DNA from: Bacillota bacterium
Lineage (GTDB): Bacteria; Bacillota; Clostridia; Peptostreptococcales; Anaerovoracaceae
DNA: 8,963 nt
Direction of reading: 5' to 3'
Assembly (NCBI GenBank): GCA_017619985.1
Contig: JAFZRG010000256.1
Location: 1 to 8,963, forward strand
Shown: positions 6,026 through 8,963 of the stretch, piece after piece
Layout of the letters: the number at the start of each line of letters is the position of its first letter
Position numbering within the stretch: position 1 is the first letter of the stretch
Made by a program: the position numbers and the translations under genes
The notes under the pieces: model-generated
Database searches by the model: none
Told to the model about the DNA's origin: nothing
Seen by the model: the letters and a program-made list of their open reading frames with translations, nothing else

Positions 6026-6051
6026 AAAACGGAGCCCCGGTCGGAGCTCCG
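6026..6051 (-). terminator. Intrinsic terminator after the racemase gene
   Basis: On the minus strand the RNA folds as CGGAGCTCC-GACC-GGGGCTCCG: a nine-pair, GC-rich stem including one U-G pair, closed by a four-base loop and followed directly by TTTT. It begins 16 bases past the racemase stop codon and should end the glmL-racemase transcript. Confidence 0.88.
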
Positions 6052-6067
6052 CATGTCATGATTTCCT

Positions 6068-7144
6068 TTAAATATATTCTCTTTCCACATATTCGCTCGT
6101 GAACAGCTTCAGCAGCGCGCCGTAGTCTAAGGAGAAGTCGACGGTGTCGCCGAGCTTATAGTTTTCCTTCGTGACGTCCATGATCAGGTGGTCGGATGAC
6201 CCGCCCAGGATGTCCGCCCGGGTATTCAGCGGGGTCAGGCCGTCCACGTTCAGATCCTGCTTGCCGACCGCGAAGATGGCCCGGTCGATCCAGCCGCGGT
6301 CCTCGTAGACCGGCACCTGGCCGAACGCGTCCACGCCGACTTCGCCGATGGGCAGGGACGGCTTGTGCTTGAGTTCGATGATCTGCGCGCGGAGGGTCAC
6401 GGCGTCGTTATACGTACCCGGGATGCGCTGGCTGTAAGCGGTCTCGTTGCCCAGGATGAACGATTCGCCGAGGCGCACGTTGTTGATCTTCGCGGGCAGC
6501 TCGCCCTTCGGAATGAGGTAGATCGAAGAGCTGTTGCCGCCGGAGACGATGTTCAGGCGGATGGAAAACTTCTTCTCGATCTTTTCCGCGATAGCGCACA
6601 GGCCGCCGAGATTTTCGGGCTTGGGGATGATCGCGCCGTAACACGACAGGTTGACGCCGATCCCCTCGAGCACGACGTGCTCCATCTTGAGGATCTCGCC
6701 GCACACCTCGAAGATCGCTTCCTCGTCCTGATAGAACATGCCTTCGCGCAGGTCGCCCATGTCGATCATGAGGATGACCTTGTGCTTCTTGTTCTGGCGG
6801 GCCGCCTCCGCGTCGAGCAGCCGTATGGTCTCGATCTCGGAGTTCTGGGAGATGTCCGCGTAGCGCACGACATCCTCGATCTCGCACATCTGCGGCAGGC
6901 GCAGCAGCACGGTCTCCTTGCCGGCCATGTGGGCCTTGTCGACGTAGCTCGCGAGATTCTTTACGCGCGAATCCGCCAGGTACGATACGTAGTCGTTCTT
7001 GAGGATCTCGCCGACGATGTGCTCGTCCGCGCAGAAGCTCTTCGTGACGATCATCAGGGAACAGCCGCCCTGCTTCGCGAGGGACACGACGGTGTCCAGA
7101 TTTTTGTTGATCTTGTTCAGATCGATCCTGAGCTGGGGATACAT
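6068..7144 (-). CDS. orr: PLP-dependent racemase of the alanine racemase fold, probably ornithine racemase
   Basis: A 358-residue fold-type III PLP enzyme. Lys35 in MIVTKSFCAD is the expected Schiff-base lysine, SGGNSSS (201-207) the phosphate-binding loop, and RLGESFILGNE (224-234) and LGGSSDHLIMD (313-323) are conserved features of the alanine/ornithine racemase (Orr/YhfX-like) group rather than of biosynthetic Alr. Ornithine racemase converts L- to D-ornithine, the substrate of B12-dependent D-ornithine 4,5-aminomutase. The direct upstream neighbour is a GlmL/MutL-type protein, which in ornithine-fermenting Clostridia is encoded with OraS/OraE; this context is the main reason for preferring ornithine over alanine or another amino acid. 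The start at 7144 follows AAAGGA with good spacing, 24 bases after the glmL stop. A strong terminator follows. The substrate assignment remains inferred. Confidence 0.82.
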   Translation of the reverse strand: MYPQLRIDLNKINKNLDTVVSLAKQGGCSLMIVTKSFCADEHIVGEILKNDYVSYLADSRVKNLASYVDKAHMAGKETVLLRLPQMCEIEDVVRYADISQNSEIETIRLLDAEAARQNKKHKVILMIDMGDLREGMFYQDEEAIFEVCGEILKMEHVVLEGIGVNLSCYGAIIPKPENLGGLCAIAEKIEKKFSIRLNIVSGGNSSSIYLIPKGELPAKINNVRLGESFILGNETAYSQRIPGTYNDAVTLRAQIIELKHKPSLPIGEVGVDAFGQVPVYEDRGWIDRAIFAVGKQDLNVDGLTPLNTRADILGGSSDHLIMDVTKENYKLGDTVDFSLDYGALLKLFTSEYVEREYI

Positions 7145-7168
7145 TTGCTTTCCTTTCCGGGCGTGACC

Positions 7169-8929
7169 CTAATAGTTCGTGTTGCGGTACGGGCAGTGGA
7201 TGCGGCTGCAGGTCTTGCACTGGTGATTGCAGCCGGGGATGGTCTGTTTTTCTTCCATCGCCCGTTCGCAATCCTCGGCGAAGGCCTTCGACTGCTCCAG
7301 GTCGATGGAAGCCCGGCGCATGCTGCGGTCGCTGGCCAGAGCCTCGCGCTTGATGGCTTCGTACTCCTCCTTGGACACGTTGCCCAGCACGGGTTCAGGA
7401 TTGCGGTATTCGCTCATATCGTAGCCCATGTCCTCCATGGCCTTGATATGCTCTTCGTGCTCTTTTTCCTTCTTCAGCCGCTCCGCCTGCAGCGCCTGCA
7501 GCTCCTTGACCGCGGAGAACTGCTCCGCTTTCACGTCCGCGAAGCGCTTCTCGGGGAACTTGATGCCCAGCGACTGCTCGAGCAGCTTGATGGCGCCTTC
7601 CCGGTGTGTCTTGGACAGCACGCCCAGCGACGCCATGATGTAGTCGTTGTCCACGAGGAAGTCCACGCCCTCGCCGGGGTAGAGCTTCATGCCGGTCTCG
7701 TTGTCCTTCAGGATGTTCTGCATCAGTTCGATGCGGTGCGGCAGGCGCGTCAGAGCGCCGCCGGTGCCGACGATGTGGCGCACCTGCGTCAGGTCCTTGC
7801 CTTCCGCGAGGGTCACGCGGCCGGACGGCCCGTAGACATAGCGGATCTGACCCGCGTGGCGTTCGACCGCCTTCAGCACGGCTTCCTTCGTCAGGCGTTC
7901 GACCAGTTTAAACTCGTCTTCGTTCTTCGGGATGGCCTTGTAGGTCTCGAGCGTCTTGTCCGGGTCCACGCCCATGGCGAGCATCTCCTCGCGGAACTTC
8001 TCCTCGCCGATGGATTCGATGACCTTGTAACGGTTCACGTACACGCCGAGGTCGCCCTCGACCGTGCGCTTGGCCTTGGGTTCGGGGGCCGTCAGGATGC
8101 GGGCTACCATGTCGGAATCCTCGGTGACCGAGTGCAGGTCCGTCGTCGCACCGCCGACGTCGAGCACGATGCAGTCGCCGATGCAGTCGTACAGCAGCTT
8201 CGTGCACTCCATGACCGCACCGGGAGTCGGGATGATGGGGCCGTTCACCATGTCACGCACGTGCTCCATGCCCGGCGCGCGGGTGATGTGGTCCTCGAAG
8301 GCATCCTGGATGACCTTGCGGCAGGGTTCGACGTTCAGTTCGTCGATCTTCGGGTATACGTTTTCGATATTGTAAAGAGGCATGCCGCTCTCTTCGTCGA
8401 AGATGAGCTTCATTTCCTCCTGGTTTTCGATGTTGCCTGCGTAGACCACGGGCACCTTCAGGCCCATGGAGCGCAGCATTTCCGCGTTGTAGATGGCGGT
8501 GTCGCGTTCGCCGTAATCCACGCCGCCCGCCAGAAGGATCAGGTTCGGCTGGATCTCCTTGATCTTCGCAAGGTCGCTGCGGCGCAGCCTTCCCGCGGTC
8601 ACGTAATGGATGATGCCGCCCGCGCCGAGCGCCGCTTCCTTCGCGGCTTTCGCGGTCATGTTATAGACCAGGCCGTGGACGGTCATCTTCAGGCCGCCGG
8701 CCGCGGAAGACGTGGCCAGCATCTCGTCGTATTCGAGGGAGTCGATGCCCGCCTTCTTCTTCAGGTCTTCGACCGCGCCGGACAGGCCGATGCGGACGTC
8801 CCCGTCCAGCACGGAAGTGGGCGCCTGACCCTGGGCAAAGAATACGGGGTGCTCGCTGTCCAGGTCCTTGAACGCGTTTACGACTGTTGTGGTGGAGCCG
8901 ATCTCGGCTACCAGTACGTCTACTTTCAT
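7169..8929 (-). CDS. glmL: GlmL/MutL-family ATPase, probable aminomutase-reactivating protein, with Cys-rich C-terminal extension
   Basis: A 586-residue member of the GlmL/MutL group of actin/Hsp70-like (ASKHA) ATPases. Phosphate-1 is AEIGSTTTVVNAF (8-20), phosphate-2 is CIVLDVGGATTDLHSV (253-268), and the adenosine motif is VGTGGALTRL (387-396). Relatives are encoded with B12-dependent carbon-skeleton or amino mutases and are thought to help keep them active, like the diol-dehydratase reactivases. Beside a probable ornithine racemase, the client is likely D-ornithine 4,5-aminomutase. The conserved core ends near residue 455. The remaining 130 residues are an extension with a charged, probably coiled-coil stretch (about 465-500) and a terminal cluster C567-x3-C571-x2-C574-x4-C579. 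GlmL proteins of glutamate mutase operons are usually about 460 residues, so the tail is notable. AGAGGA lies six bases before the ATG at 8929. Confidence 0.9.
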   Translation of the reverse strand: MKVDVLVAEIGSTTTVVNAFKDLDSEHPVFFAQGQAPTSVLDGDVRIGLSGAVEDLKKKAGIDSLEYDEMLATSSAAGGLKMTVHGLVYNMTAKAAKEAALGAGGIIHYVTAGRLRRSDLAKIKEIQPNLILLAGGVDYGERDTAIYNAEMLRSMGLKVPVVYAGNIENQEEMKLIFDEESGMPLYNIENVYPKIDELNVEPCRKVIQDAFEDHITRAPGMEHVRDMVNGPIIPTPGAVMECTKLLYDCIGDCIVLDVGGATTDLHSVTEDSDMVARILTAPEPKAKRTVEGDLGVYVNRYKVIESIGEEKFREEMLAMGVDPDKTLETYKAIPKNEDEFKLVERLTKEAVLKAVERHAGQIRYVYGPSGRVTLAEGKDLTQVRHIVGTGGALTRLPHRIELMQNILKDNETGMKLYPGEGVDFLVDNDYIMASLGVLSKTHREGAIKLLEQSLGIKFPEKRFADVKAEQFSAVKELQALQAERLKKEKEHEEHIKAMEDMGYDMSEYRNPEPVLGNVSKEEYEAIKREALASDRSMRRASIDLEQSKAFAEDCERAMEEKQTIPGCNHQCKTCSRIHCPYRNTNY

Positions 8930-8963
8930 GGTTTTTCCTCTGTTAAGAAACAGGGGACGGGCA
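8930..8963 (-). other. Leader of glmL, possibly containing the end of an upstream gene
   Basis: These 34 bases hold the glmL ribosome site (AGAGGA, 8936-8941). Two readings of an upstream gene's end are possible: a TAA at 8943-8945, leaving a 13-base gap, or a TGA at 8926-8928 overlapping the glmL ATG as ATGA. The stretch is too short to identify the gene. By pathway logic it could be the aminomutase large subunit (oraE), but nothing in the sequence shows that. Confidence 0.4.

Overview
The window reads as a piece of chromosome from a GC-rich anaerobic Firmicute. It most resembles amino-acid-fermenting Clostridia (an Anaerovoracaceae/Peptostreptococcales-like organism is my guess; taxonomy is inferred from gene content only). 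The evidence is an ornithine-fermentation gene pair, an S-layer-homology protein, AGGAGG-type ribosome binding sites and a CD1871A-type CXXC mini-protein. All eight genes lie on the minus strand, so transcription runs from high to low coordinates. Coding density is high and no gap exceeds about 110 bases.

Region 1 (8963 to 6026): a GlmL/MutL-family actin-like ATPase (reactivation chaperone type for B12-dependent mutases) followed by a PLP-dependent racemase best explained as ornithine racemase. This pairing is typical of the oxidative ornithine pathway: L-ornithine to D-ornithine, then D-ornithine 4,5-aminomutase OraS/OraE. The mutase genes are predicted just beyond the right edge. The unit ends at a strong intrinsic terminator (6026-6051).

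Region 2 (6022 to 1038): a new promoter lies directly after the terminator. It precedes a secreted RCC1-repeat/SLH protein, a C69-family dipeptidase, a TlpA-like thioredoxin lipoprotein, a small membrane CXXC protein (CD1871A family) and a NapH-like polyferredoxin membrane protein. The last three look like a redox relay that could carry electrons from the cytoplasm to an extracytoplasmic thioredoxin. Gaps in the region are 40 bases or less and no terminator is visible, so one transcript is plausible. Whether the SLH protein and the dipeptidase belong functionally with the redox genes is not clear.

Region 3 (about 1037 to 1): a short intergenic region with an operator-like palindrome, then a DUF4342 protein (UBA-like N-terminus, membrane-associated hydrophobic segment) and, 6 bases later, the start of an OmpR-type response regulator that runs off the left edge.

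The points most worth a second look are the cysteine-cluster tail on the GlmL protein, the three-gene redox relay with an extra CXXC in its thioredoxin, and a 13-base duplication that has separated a Shine-Dalgarno sequence from the CXXC mini-gene's ATG. No RNA genes, CRISPR arrays or mobile elements were seen.
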